Shown in pieces: positions 10,935 through 21,197 of a stretch of DNA of 64,000 nt. Source of the stretch: Siphonodentalium dalli (taxonomy: Eukaryota > Mollusca > Scaphopoda > Gadilida > Siphonodentaliidae); contig CP136066.1 in NCBI GenBank assembly GCA_032622095.1, forward strand, positions 167,286,664-167,350,663, written 5' to 3'. The position numbers were made by a program, and so were the translations under genes. The stretch's first letter is position 1. The number at the start of each line of letters is the position of its first letter. A model generated the notes under the pieces. That model did not search any database. It was not told the origin of the DNA and saw only the letters and a list, made by a program, of their open reading frames with translations.

Positions 10935-11259
10935 CTATTTTACTTCAGTTATAATAAACTATCGCGAATATTATTGCGTATTTGCCTTCATATCAATTAG
11001 CAACGATGTATTGACGCATTCAAGTGGTTTGATATCTATTAAACGTTTGATGCCACGAAAACAATCTATATATGTAGTTTGTACATGTCACTTTCCTTAT
11101 GAAAGTGCCAGTGTGGGCGGCCGCCTGCTTTGATGTCGCCGATTTCCGGCCGCCTGCTTTGATGTCGCAAAATGTTAAGCATTCTGAAAACATTTTCAAA
11201 ATATAAAAATTGCTTGTTTCGTTCTAAATTGTTTTTAATAACTACTATCCTACACCTGA

Positions 11260-11684
11260 CTATCCTAGTCTGCATGTTTTACGTTTGAGGTGAATTAAAT
11301 CTAATGTTTCCCTTGATACCCTCCAATTGTTTTGCATAATTCTCTTTTTTTGACATGCTATGTCAATGGCATCCCTAACAATATCAGATATTGCTATGGC
11401 TGCAATCTCAATATCATTTGGAGATTTAATTTCAGTCTTGTCGATGTTTGCGTTGATTAATTCCCTAAATTTGTCCCAATTTGCATTTCTGAGGTTTCTT
11501 TTGAGAATAACTTTATTGTGTTGTGGTTTAGCATTTGTTATATAGAGTTCGACTGGGTAGTGGTCACTCTCTACATCAAATCCTATTTTTGCATTTATGT
11601 ATAGATTTTGCAATTGATGGCATGGCAAGAGCATAATCTAATATATCCCATGATCTGGTCGCTATGTGGTAGTGCGTTGCGATG
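11260..11684 (-). mobile_element. LINE endonuclease fragment, cut by a second LINE
   Basis: This is the C-terminal part of the unit's endonuclease fragment (SDHYPVEL to KRKTCRLG). It breaks at about 11684 where the GA-rich tail of the next LINE starts, and one extra base also shifts its frame near 11588. The rest of the fragment and the promoter that follows in other units are missing. Confidence 0.8.
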
Positions 11685-11815
11685 GGGAGGGGGAGGGGGG
11701 AGGGGGGGAGGGGGGAGAGGGAGGGGGGGAGAGAGAGGGGGAGAGAGAGGGGGAGAGTGAGAGGGAGAGTGAGAGGGAGAGTGAGAGGGAGAGTGAGAAA
11801 GTAGAGGGGACAGAG
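11685..11815. repeat. GA-rich microsatellite at LINE 3' end
   Basis: GGGGA-type runs grade into a 12-bp repeat GAGAGGGAGAGT (about 11745-11800). On the reverse strand this is a C/T-rich tract placed directly after the LINE 3' UTR, so it is probably the element's tail, expanded after insertion. Confidence 0.7.
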
Positions 11816-14800
11816 TTTTCAATAATTTAGTTGCTGCGTGATGAAAATTATGCTCGTAGTAATATGCATGCGTCAGGCTCCATGGGAGGGGGTCAATCGC
11901 AATGGCCAATTCCTATTTCAATGGGGTTTACTGTGAATATCGCTGTATTCTTCACGTAGAATCATTTCACGTATATACAGGATAGTGACAAGTAAAGTAA
12001 CTTACAAAATAATCGTTATCGGAAGACATTTAGTACTACATATATAATGGAGAACATCGTGCTGCCGCATAACGCGGCCGGAATCAAAAGCAATTTGTTA
12101 CCCATACAGATCATGGAAATCTTTTTGTTCTCATAATATATGTCTGTACTGCATTAAATATTTGTTTGTTTTCGCGAAGACTAAGCTCTCTTGACCCCCG
12201 CATTAGTGTATTCTCAGATAGGGCAACATTTGGTAGGGAGTCATATAGTTCTCTTCTGGGCTCTTGATAAAATGTACATTCAAAGAGATAGTGGTAAGTT
12301 GTCTCAAATTCCCCACATAGACAGAAGGGGGAAAATTTTACATGGTTATCTGTCAGGTCACCACTTAGGTGGCTGCAGTTCAATCTTAACCGGGTATGGA
12401 GGATATGAGATTTACGACATTTACTATGATAAAAATAGGCAGGTGGACGTATATTGTCACTGTTCAGTTCCTTTTTGAAGTCTTCGATTGTACTGCTGCT
12501 CTTTGTATTTTCTGACAGTTTGTTCCATTCGGTAATTGCAGATGGTAAGAAAGAATCCATATAATAGTCATAATTAATATTCGAGGGTAGTCTTATATGT
12601 TCAAATCTTAAGTTATATCTGGAATTATTTGTCTGAATTGGTCGTACATAATTTCTTAAAATTGATGGAGCAGTTCCTCGTATCATTTTAAAAAATTGGC
12701 ATAGCTTGTGTTTTCTACGGCGTGAAGAGAGGAGTTCCCAGCCAGTCTCTGACAAAAGGCACGCGTTACTCGTACTGATGGTTGCACCTGTTACTATTCG
12801 GGCCATTTCATACTGAACCTTTTCAATGTCATCACTAAGATAATCAGGGCAGTTATCCCAAACAGGGGAGGCATATTCCAGTATTGGTCGGATAAATGTA
12901 TAATGTATTTTTTCAAGCGTTACTCTGCTTAGCTTGTATCTGTGTTTACGTACTAGATTTACTCGACTCCATGCTTTGTCAAGCATAGATCTGATGTGGA
13001 TACCCCAAGAGCCCATGTTGTCGAAAGTAAGTCCCAGATGTTTATGGCTGTCAACCTCAACAATTGTCGCGGTTCCCATGGTCAAATGTGGATGATATAC
13101 TGGTGTTTCTTTCCTTGAGATTAAGAGAGATTCCGTTTTCAGGGGATTGAATTTTACAAGCCATTCTGATGCCCAACACATGAGAGTTTCGAGGTCATCG
13201 TTGATTAGTTTTGCGGCCATGGTGGGGTCTTCGATAGTAAGAAATAGAGAAGTGTCATCAGCAAATAGACGAATGTTGCACCGTATATTTTCGGTTATAT
13301 CATCAATATAAATTAAAAACAGAAGTGGGCCTAATATTGAGCCTTGCGGCACACCTGCTGTTACATCTTGTAGTTCCGAACGTGTGCCGTCTATGACAAC
13401 CTGTTGTTGTCTACATTCTAGATACGATTTCATCAAGTTATACAAGTTTCCTCTTATACCAATTTTTGTCAGTTTGTTCAAGAGGCCACGGTGCCAGACT
13501 TTATCGAATGCTTTACTTATGTCACAGAATATACACCGGACCTCTTTTCCGTCGTCTAATGATCGACATATATTGTCATATATTTCGGTAAGTTGAAAAA
13601 CTGTTGAATCGTTGCGCATGAAACCAGCTTGATAAAATGATAGGAGTTTGTTTTCATCAAGAAATTCCCATAGATATTTATAAATACATTTTTCATAGAC
13701 CTTTGAGACGCAGCTTAGTAGAGAAATTGGTCGGTAATTTGATATAAGACCGGGATCACCACTCTTAAATATAGGTGTAACGTGTGAACGCTTCCACTGG
13801 TGTGGGTAGTAATTGTTTTCGGTAAATGTTCTAAAATAGAATTCAAGAGGTTCACAGAGCGAAGAGGCACAGCTTTTCAAAACTCTCGGACTTATTCCGT
13901 CGGGCCCACTTGACTTAGATATTTTAAGACTTTTTAACGCTTTGTAAATGTCAGGGGCTGTGATTTTTATATCGCTTAATGTGGATATGGAGTTATCCGG
14001 TTCAATGACTGGTAGGCGTTTCCCGATGTCATCAACTGATGAAATTTTACAAAAATACGAATTGAAAGCATTTGCTTTTTCAGTTGGTGAGATCAGGAAG
14101 TCGCCGTTGGTGTTCAAGGGGGGTATTGATCTATCACTGGTAGCAAATACTATTTTTTGGAGGGTTTTCCACCAGGAAGACTGGTCATGTGATGGGCTAT
14201 TCAATGTGTTCTCATTCTTGGTGTCATAATCACGTTTGCTTTTTCTAATAGCCGATGTAGTTTCATTACGTTTAGATCTGAAGTTTGCCCATGTTTGTGG
14301 TGTGTTTTTCCTTTTAGCTATCTTATGTAATCGATTTCGTTGCCTCATCAGTTTCCGTACATTACACGTAAGCCATTGGGGACTACCTTTCCGGATAAGA
14401 ACTATCTTATTGGGGATATTGTCACTGCATACCTTTTGAATTTTTGCTGTCAGGTTATCTGCATGAGCTGAAAGTTCAAATGGTATATTATCATCATAGT
14501 TCCAGCTCAAGAAGTCTTCGTTCGTGGTATCGAAATCAGCCAGATTATAATTCCAGATACGTCTATTGAGAGTTGTAGCCGATTTATTTTTCAAAAGTTT
14601 TATCTGAGCAACGACCGGACAGTGATACCTAATTGTGTTGTCGAATATGTTGCCAAGAACACAAGGGGAATCAACAAGGTCAGGGTTGCTAGTCATGAGC
14701 AAGTCGAGAATGGATGAGGAATTTTCAGTAAAATGCGTTTTATCAGTGACCAGTTGGGTCAGACCTCGTTCGCTACATATGCCGTTTATTTTACCATTAC

Positions 14801-15265
14801 CGTTGCGTACATAGTTTTCATTGAAATCTCCACCTATTATGACATCCATGTCGCTATCGCGCGCAAGAGAAATGTTATCATTAATTTTTGTCCACAGGCT
14901 TGCGGGGGAGTTGGGAGGGCGATAAAAACATCCTACAAGACAACGTTTTGTGTTAATTGTAACCTCTATCCAGATATTTTCTACTTCGTCACTGTCAAGT
15001 TCATCGCATATTTTGAATGGTATAGTGTCACGAACGTAAATACACACACCCCCTCCTGTTCTGCCATCTATCCTGTCTTTGCGGGCAGGATCATGGTAGC
15101 CAGGAAGATGGATTTCTGAATCCGGGATAGAATGATCGAGCCATGATTCGGTTAATAGACATATGTCGTATTCCCCACTTGATGTTTCGGCTGCAAGTAT
15201 ATCTACTTTATTTCTGATACTCTGTGTATTCAGTACAAGTACCGAGTGATTGTGTTGTTCGGTTG
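11816..15265 (-). mobile_element. Near-complete non-LTR retrotransposon (Jockey/CR1 group)
   Basis: The element runs on the reverse strand. Its 5' boundary is at 15265, where the array resumes with AATTTCGAC and the gene start. Its 3' UTR (about 11816-12110) is followed by the GA/TC tract. Compared with a standard unit, about 690 bp are missing between the two boundaries (the rest of the endonuclease fragment and all of the promoter), and no target-site duplication is visible, so insertion or later repair removed host sequence. It is probably young, because its long ORF is intact. Confidence 0.85.
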
Positions 15266-15284
15266 AATTTCGACATGGCTGCAA
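12111..15284 (-). CDS. LINE ORF2: endonuclease and reverse transcriptase
   Basis: The intact 1057-aa frame shows, in order: an EEP-type endonuclease (LNTQSIRNK near 18-26, TESWLDHS near 45-52, GGDFNEN at about 151-157, then a YHCPV end segment), and a reverse transcriptase with SGPDGISPRVLK, NYRPISLLSC, GVPQGSILGPLLFLIYI and the catalytic FADD at 674-677. A C-terminal Cys/His segment (CLCGE, then HYLFEC) follows. This order fits Jockey/CR1-type ORF2 proteins, which nick the target and prime reverse transcription there. The first six codons, including the ATG, lie in array sequence antisense to the homeobox gene start, so the true N-terminus is probably lost. No stop or frameshift is seen inside. 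Confidence 0.9.
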   Translation of the reverse strand: MQPCRNSTEQHNHSVLVLNTQSIRNKVDILAAETSSGEYDICLLTESWLDHSIPDSEIHLPGYHDPARKDRIDGRTGGGVCIYVRDTIPFKICDELDSDEVENIWIEVTINTKRCLVGCFYRPPNSPASLWTKINDNISLARDSDMDVIIGGDFNENYVRNGNGKINGICSERGLTQLVTDKTHFTENSSSILDLLMTSNPDLVDSPCVLGNIFDNTIRYHCPVVAQIKLLKNKSATTLNRRIWNYNLADFDTTNEDFLSWNYDDNIPFELSAHADNLTAKIQKVCSDNIPNKIVLIRKGSPQWLTCNVRKLMRQRNRLHKIAKRKNTPQTWANFRSKRNETTSAIRKSKRDYDTKNENTLNSPSHDQSSWWKTLQKIVFATSDRSIPPLNTNGDFLISPTEKANAFNSYFCKISSVDDIGKRLPVIEPDNSISTLSDIKITAPDIYKALKSLKISKSSGPDGISPRVLKSCASSLCEPLEFYFRTFTENNYYPHQWKRSHVTPIFKSGDPGLISNYRPISLLSCVSKVYEKCIYKYLWEFLDENKLLSFYQAGFMRNDSTVFQLTEIYDNICRSLDDGKEVRCIFCDISKAFDKVWHRGLLNKLTKIGIRGNLYNLMKSYLECRQQQVVIDGTRSELQDVTAGVPQGSILGPLLFLIYIDDITENIRCNIRLFADDTSLFLTIEDPTMAAKLINDDLETLMCWASEWLVKFNPLKTESLLISRKETPVYHPHLTMGTATIVEVDSHKHLGLTFDNMGSWGIHIRSMLDKAWSRVNLVRKHRYKLSRVTLEKIHYTFIRPILEYASPVWDNCPDYLSDDIEKVQYEMARIVTGATISTSNACLLSETGWELLSSRRRKHKLCQFFKMIRGTAPSILRNYVRPIQTNNSRYNLRFEHIRLPSNINYDYYMDSFLPSAITEWNKLSENTKSSSTIEDFKKELNSDNIRPPAYFYHSKCRKSHILHTRLRLNCSHLSGDLTDNHVKFSPFCLCGEFETTYHYLFECTFYQEPRRELYDSLPNVALSENTLMRGSRELSLRENKQIFNAVQTYIMRTKRFP

Positions 15285-16084
15285 CGTGCTTTGGCTCCTT
15301 GATCGACGCCCTGACAGACGAAACTCTCCGAGATCTCAGTCAAGCTACATGTAGTAGTTCTGATAGGTTATCTTCTCTTGAGTCATCTCCAGTTAACACA
15401 TGTGACCTCGAGCCGATGTCAGACAGCCGACTTAACGACTCTCTATCAGCAGTGTTTGGTGCGTTTGAACCAGTCAGCTCTTCCGACTATATTGGTGATC
15501 TTAAAGATATTCTCGTTCAAGAGTGCAAAGGTGCCACCTTCACAGGAAGTTTTCTGCAAACAATATCCGACACGGTCGACATCTACAGCCGAGAAAAGGA
15601 ACTGTTCGTCATATTCAGCCAGCTCGAGTCAGTGACTCCAACAGAAATCAGAGACCTGCGCAGTTTCTACCGCTATCAGACAGCCATCGTTGACGCAGAA
15701 CGACACGACGCCATTGTGAATCCATGTTACTCCAAGCACTACATCGACTGCCTCAATCGACACTTCGACAACCAGATCCACTGCATCATGTCCAGAGTTG
15801 AACGCAGCCTACAACCACTTCTCGTCAAGACCAGAGAGCCACGTCGAGTTCTCAAGGTGCGCCCCGTTCTATCCAGATCAGCCGTCCGACTCATGCAGAA
15901 TTGGTACGACAGCAACCTCCATCATCCATACCCAACGACTGATGTCATCGAGTCCCTAGCAACGACAGCAGGTGTTTCTGTTGAACAGGTCAAGAAGTGG
16001 TTCGCCAATAAGAGAAACCGAGCAGGCAACACCCGTACCCTTTCAGAGATTGCCAACAGAAAGAGAACAGCCAGTATGCGATGA
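15275..16084 (+). CDS. SPILE-like TALE homeodomain protein, promoter replaced
   Basis: The intact 269-aa ORF is identical to the 21629 copy except L93F. The homeodomain spans about residues 192-254, with HPYP at 217-220 and WFANKRNR at 242-249. Only 9 bp of the normal leader survive upstream; beyond that lies the antisense start of a LINE, so TATA box, CCAAT box and 5' UTR are gone. The frame stays open upstream to an ATG at 15224, adding 17 residues from LINE antisense sequence. I keep the ATG at 15275 because it matches all other copies and has G at -3 and +4. The 3' UTR and AATAAA (118 nt after the stop) are normal. Unless the LINE supplies an antisense promoter, this copy is probably silent despite its intact ORF. 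Confidence 0.9.
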   Translation: MAATCFGSLIDALTDETLRDLSQATCSSSDRLSSLESSPVNTCDLEPMSDSRLNDSLSAVFGAFEPVSSSDYIGDLKDILVQECKGATFTGSFLQTISDTVDIYSREKELFVIFSQLESVTPTEIRDLRSFYRYQTAIVDAERHDAIVNPCYSKHYIDCLNRHFDNQIHCIMSRVERSLQPLLVKTREPRRVLKVRPVLSRSAVRLMQNWYDSNLHHPYPTTDVIESLATTAGVSVEQVKKWFANKRNRAGNTRTLSEIANRKRTASMR

Positions 16085-17797
16085 CCTCTCGCCATTATTA
16101 CTGCCACGTAACATTGTTGTTTTAGTGCTGATGTCATACACATGTATATAATTTGCACCATCCTAGTGCTTCGTTGTTGATTATTTTGTTTTTAACTTGA
16201 TAATAAATTATACACATTCTATAAATGTCTCCAAATTACTCTATTTTTGTCCTACGAATGACGAATTCCCGCCCTGGCTTGACAATTTAGGGCCATACCA
16301 TAGATATTATAACATTTACCGGTATACCAGGTAGATTTACTAGTGGGTTGCTAATTATTTTTAATGGCAGTTGATGGTATCATATTTAAAGCTGAAATAT
16401 CAAAAGCCTAGCCATACAGTTTGCTTAAATCCAGTCAGGACATTTTCACCTCAGCAGAGAGCATCAAGCAATAATAAAATAACAAAATTCTATAAATGTC
16501 TCCAAATTACTCTCTTAAATGTTGCCCTATACGAATGACGAATTCCCGACTTGACAATACTATCGATAGCATTACATTTATCGGTATATCAAAAATTGTG
16601 TTGGTAGATTTACCAGTGAGTCCCTCCTGTTGTTAGTCTCCCAAACAACACTAGCTTCGTTCAAATCTAACTCAGTGCTAATTATGTTGTTGGCAGTTGA
16701 TGGTATCATATTTAAAGCTCAAATATCAAATATGTTGGATCCAAAAACATCTCTTAAAGATGCATAATCCGAATTGAGGCTCCAAAATAACTATTTCTTT
16801 GGCTTCGGGGGTAAATTTTTGAAGTTTGTTATTTGTCGAGATGTTCAATTATTTGTGGCCCAGAAAAAAATCATCAAACAGCATGTCTCGGACAAAATTG
16901 CGGACGAAGATGGATAACTCTAAAATCAATTGGTAATACGGACAAGTTTCGTGATACTCAAGTGATAATACGGCCATATTTCGTTGACCAAAATGTTGAT
17001 GAGTAACACATTTTGGGAAATTTGATAACATAGTAGACAGTGGTTAGCATTATTTTATTGCAATTATTCGATTCTGATAACTAAAGCATATTTTGAAGAA
17101 ATGTTGTTGTATATTGAAGATATGGGGACCGTCTGATCGGATTGGGTACATTTAAAGCCAATCCATACAGTTTGCGTAAAGGGGGACTCTAACCCTAAAT
17201 CCGGCCATTTATGGGACCATCTCGTTTTATACTCAACAGAATATATGCAATGAATGATATGTATGAGTGCAAACTACACGCATGTGCTCTATGAATGATG
17301 CAAACAATATGGTAATTATAATGAAAATGAATTTATGACTGCAGTCATTTACACATATTCATAATAATAACCATGTTTTTTTGCATCGTTCATAGAGCAC
17401 ATGAGTATATTTGTGCACTAATTTATGGCTCAAATTAAATCATTTGTTGCATATTTTCTGTTGAGTATAAAAGGAGATCGTCCCATAAATGGCCGGATTT
17501 AGTGTACAGTCCCCTTTAAATCCAGTCAAGACATTTCACTTCCGCTGGGAGCATCAAGATAAAGAATTTTAACAGAGGACCAACCAATTGAATTTAATAC
17601 ATTTGTGAGGTAAACATATTTGTGATTCGTTAGCTACTAAGAATTCCATTTAAGTGGGGGAGTAATATGTTGGACGATATGCCCAAGTGTGAGCGCTTTT
17701 TTGTCAGAATAAGTAATCTGGGGTTTGTTCTGGAAAAAGAACTCATGAATCTCATCCCAATGTCATGATCAACTTGACATGAAAGTTCTCAATAACA
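16085..17797. repeat. Array spacer, mixed long/short type
   Basis: It holds the 3' UTR with poly(A) signal, two 270-bp modules, then the long-type segment (16750-17090) and foldback. The second module has GCTTCGTTCAAATC where most units have CTTCGGTCAAATC; the spacer after 38829 shares this variant. No gene is seen. Confidence 0.85.
17178..17517. mobile_element. TTAA foldback element
   Basis: The left arm is almost complete from AAAGGGGGACT but has lost a few bases at GAATGATATGTATGAG and has the short-type CTACACGCATGTG inner part. The centre is at 17336-17347. It looks like a recombinant of the long and short versions. Confidence 0.75.
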
Positions 17798-18632
17798 GCA
17801 AATCTGCATGACAGATTTTACAATTTCCATCCATGTACCGGCCACCGCATTGGCAGCCATCTTGGGGTTAATATGTCACGTAGTAACCGCCGACGGCATG
17901 AAATTATCTACATACAATTTATATCCACCACGCTACATTATTGTCTTTATGCATTTCGAGAAGACGACAAAAATAGGTTTTCGATTAGTTTTGGACAAAA
18001 CTAATTAAATATTTAATAAAAAATTGGGGCCAGGAGGTGCTTTGTGAACCGGTTTCACTTAAATGTTCTAGTCGATGGATCGGGATATATATATTACATA
18101 AAACTGTAGCAGTTTATCAACGGCCGTTTTTGTTAAGCCATTTTGGCAAGTAATCGTGCGTTCTTACAAATTTCACAATTCCCACCTATATACCGGCCAC
18201 CATATTGGCAGCCATTTTGGGTTATTATGCCAGTTTTTATACCAAGGCGGAACGAAATTACCGTATACACTAATTATCTCCACCCTTAATACATTATTTT
18301 CATTTTTGCCTCCCGGAAGAAGACAAAATGCATTTTAGATTATCTTTTTGGGGAAAAAATCCTAATTTTATTTTTTAAATTGAGTCAGGAGGTACATTAT
18401 GTAATATTGTTACTGTAATGCTCGACTGTGTCGATCTACACATATCTATTAGACAATACCTTAGCAGTCCACCAATGGCCGTTGTGTTAATTTCACAATT
18501 TGGCACATAATCGGGCGTTCTGTGTGCCTTACACCACAGCCTGACGCCTCTCATCATTAGGGGGATGGTTGATTTTTCTGCCTTTGATAAAAAAATAATG
18601 CGACCAACAGCGATAAGTGATATATTAGAACG
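17798..18632. repeat. Diverged satellite-like repeats (about 340 bp)
   Basis: The AT-rich module of short spacers (17800-18040, with GGCCACCGCATTGGCAGCC and AGGAGGTGC) is followed by a diverged second copy (about 18041-18393, GGCCACCATATTGGCAGCC to AGGAGGTAC) and a partial third (about 18394-18560; its AATCGGGCGTTCT matches AATCGTGCGTTCT at 18151). The modules are thus monomers of an old tandem repeat, of which standard units keep one. 18560-18690 has no recognisable content. Confidence 0.65.
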
Positions 18633-18689
18633 TTGCTAACTGGCAATAGCTTCCCATGGTATAAAATAATTTGGCATAACTATCTTACT

Positions 18690-19850
18690 TCTGACTCTGG
18701 CAGCAAGTGGAGCGAACAAGTCAAATTATATTTGGCTCCATTAGTTCCTTGTTGCCAGAGCGTCTACACGAGTGAGTTGTGCGGTCGCGACCTCGGTTGT
18801 AACTGCCCTCGTGGGGACGCCAGACTGAGATGGTTTTGGATTAGGCTCAGGACGGATTATGGAGCTAATCCCTGACGCCGCGTTGGCCGCTATACAGAAA
18901 AGCCGGTTAGTGGACGCCGTTAGTTGGTCTCTCCAAGCTAACAGGGGCTCTCTGGTTCTCTGTGTAGAATTCCGGACAGAAGAAGCTGGCATCCAGAAGT
19001 CTTCTGCCGAGAACAAGAACGCCAAGACCCGCTGTACCATGAAGAAGGGGCCTCCCAAGAGAAAGACACCCTCATAGAAAAGAAGGGACGCTGTCAGACG
19101 GGCTAAATGGAAGAAGCAGAATGGGGTGACTGTAGATCGGCCAGTCGCCCCTCCCCGTGTGGCTCAGCCGTCCAGAGTCATAGCCGGCAGGCCGGAGTTG
19201 TCTGAGAGACGCCCAGACGCCCCGACTTGCATGGAGACTGACGACATTGAACCAGCTAGCAGGGACTCCGTGGATCTGCCGGAGGTCCCTGCTGTCGTCG
19301 TCGAGGCTATCGGAGACAAGGACGTGGATACCACCCCAGATGTTCCTGCCGCCAGCTTCGACGTGGAACTGGATAGTTTTACACCCCAGACACCGGATTA
19401 CCAACACATCCCGGTGTCCCCCAGCTCCACCAGCACCAACAACAACACCAGCACAGCCACCACCCGTTCTGAGGAAGAGATTGCAGAGTTTATCGCTGAT
19501 ACACACAGATTTAGGGAAGAACAGAGATTACTAAGAAAACAAGACAAGGAAGAATTTCAGAAATATTTAGATCAGCGACAGACAGAACGGGAAGAAGAAC
19601 AGGCAGCTGTGATGCAACAAACTCAACAACAACTACAGCAAACAGAAACTCAACAACGGAAAAAAAAAGAAAGCCAAGAAAAAATAATAATAATATGTCT
19701 AGATCATTTTCACTTTTTCATGTTCCATAGTTATGTTTACATAACTCCATCATATCACCTCCAAGTGGGTTGTAGGAGAGGGGTTCCGCCCCTTTCAAAT
19801 CTTCCCTGGGCTTATTCCCAAAACCCCAAATAAACATCTTACTTCTGATT
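18690..19850 (+). repeat. Gln-rich repeat element, forward copy
   Basis: This is a copy of the element at 2676-3866 on the other strand. The leader starts near GGAGCGAACAAGTCA and the coding part begins MELIPDAALAAIQKS at 18859. One in-frame stop (19075-19077) follows the PKRKTPS segment, after which the frame runs on to the Gln-rich, Lys-rich end. The C-terminal coiled part (EEIAEFIADTHRFREEQ and on) differs from the reverse copy, so the two belong to different subfamilies. A putative poly(A) signal, AATAAA, is near 19829. Confidence 0.6.
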
Positions 19851-19914
19851 TCATAAGAAACGAAAGACAACGCTTTGCGTGAATCGTCATATTCCTCTCA
19901 CCCTAAACATTATT

Positions 19915-19932
19915 TGACGTCACATGACGTCA
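19915..19932. promoter_or_regulatory. Paired CRE-like palindromes
   Basis: Two perfect TGACGTCA sites (19915-19922 and 19925-19932) are separated by 2 bp. This is the consensus for CREB/ATF dimers. They lie between the Gln-rich element and the GGACC block and recur at 40923-40940. Function is inferred from the motif alone; the site is about 1.7 kb from the gene start. Confidence 0.4.
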
Positions 19933-20042
19933 TGACTGCAATTCCGATATTCAATGGTTACATGTTTTACCCTACTCTGGTTATCGCCCCACTCTCAGGT
20001 ATCAAAATTGGACGAACATCTCTTCTCAAAAGGTGTGAATAT

Positions 20043-20178
20043 TAGTGATGCGGACCGGACCGCTTTGGACCGGTCTGGTCCGCGGCCCAGGGGTGGACCG
20101 CGTCCGTCCGGACCGGGTGTCACTGGACCGGACCGGACCGCTTTTTGCCGCCGGTCCGGTACTCTCCGGTCCGGTCCA
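20043..20178 (+). mobile_element. GGACC-rich block, hAT-like terminus
   Basis: It has a TAGTGATGCGGACC start and full-length array of GGACCG/CGGTCC repeats, ending before the CACTATTTTACTTCAG unit sequence. 20179-20502 is the usual AT-rich segment with two GGCCGCC-type repeats. Confidence 0.45.
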
Positions 20179-20502
20179 CTATTTTACTTCAGTTATAATA
20201 AACTATCACGAATATTATTGCGTATTTGCCGTCATATCAATTAGCAACGATGTATTGACGCATTCAAGTGGTTAATATCTATTAAACGTTTGATGCCACG
20301 AAAACAATCTATATATGTAGTTTGTACATGTCACTTTCCTTATGAAAGTGCCAGTGTGGGCGGCCGCCTGCTTTGATGTCGCCGATTTCCGACCGCCTGC
20401 TTTGATGTCGCAAAATGATAAGCATTCTGAAAACATTTTCAAAATATAAAAATTGCTTGTTTCGTTCTAAATTGTTTTTAATAACTACTATCCTACACCT
20501 GA

Positions 20503-21186
20503 CTATCCTAGTCTGCATGTTTTACGTTTGAGGTGAATTAAATCTAATGTTTCCCTTGATACCCTCCAATTGTTTTGCTTAATTCTCTTTTTTTGACATG
20601 CTATGTCAATGGCATCCCTAACAATATCAGATATTGCTATGGCTGCAATCTCAATATCATTTGGAGATTTAATTTCAGTCTTGTCGATGTTTGCGTTGAT
20701 TAATTCCCTAAATTTGTCCCAATTTGCATTTCTGAGGTTTCTTTTGAGAATAACTTTATTGTGTTGTGGTTTAGCATTTGTTATATAGAGTTCGACTGGG
20801 TAGTGGTCACTCTCTACATCAAATCCTATTTTGCATTTATGTATAGATTTTGCAATTGATGGCATGGCAAGAGCATAATCTAATATATCCCATGATCTGG
20901 TCGCTATGTGGTAGTGCGTTGCGATGCCCTTGTTATTGAGTAACACTAGTTCTCGATCTTCGATTATGTCGAAAAGTGCGTCCCCGTAGGGATTAGTTTT
21001 GCTGCATTTGTAAACAATGTGTTTTGCGTTAAGGTCTCCCAAAAAGATGCAGTTTTTTAATTTATTGGTAAAAAATTTGAATGTTGAGAGTTGAGGGGGG
21101 GTTTTGCAAGGGGGTACGTATAGTGAAACTATAGCCGTTTTCCTATTACCGACAGAAGTAAACGATCGCATAATTATGTTATACAT
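20503..21186 (-). mobile_element. LINE endonuclease fragment, 227-aa ORF intact
   Basis: This is the reference copy with a 7-G run. Motifs are SLYVPP, GDLNAKH, DILDYALA and SDHYPVEL. It ends KRKTCRLG before any reverse transcriptase. It lies in reverse orientation directly upstream of the homeobox promoter. Confidence 0.8.
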
Positions 21187-21197
21187 GCAGTTGTAGT

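Noticed and set aside
18741-19058. Reverse ORFs opposite the Gln-rich element
   Set aside because: They are antisense shadows of the compositionally biased forward frame.
20503-21186. The 227-aa ORF as a host DNA-repair endonuclease
   Set aside because: It lacks the N-terminal catalytic motifs, and its GDLNAKH/SDHYPVEL pattern is of the LINE type. It is repeated in each unit and often frame-shifted.
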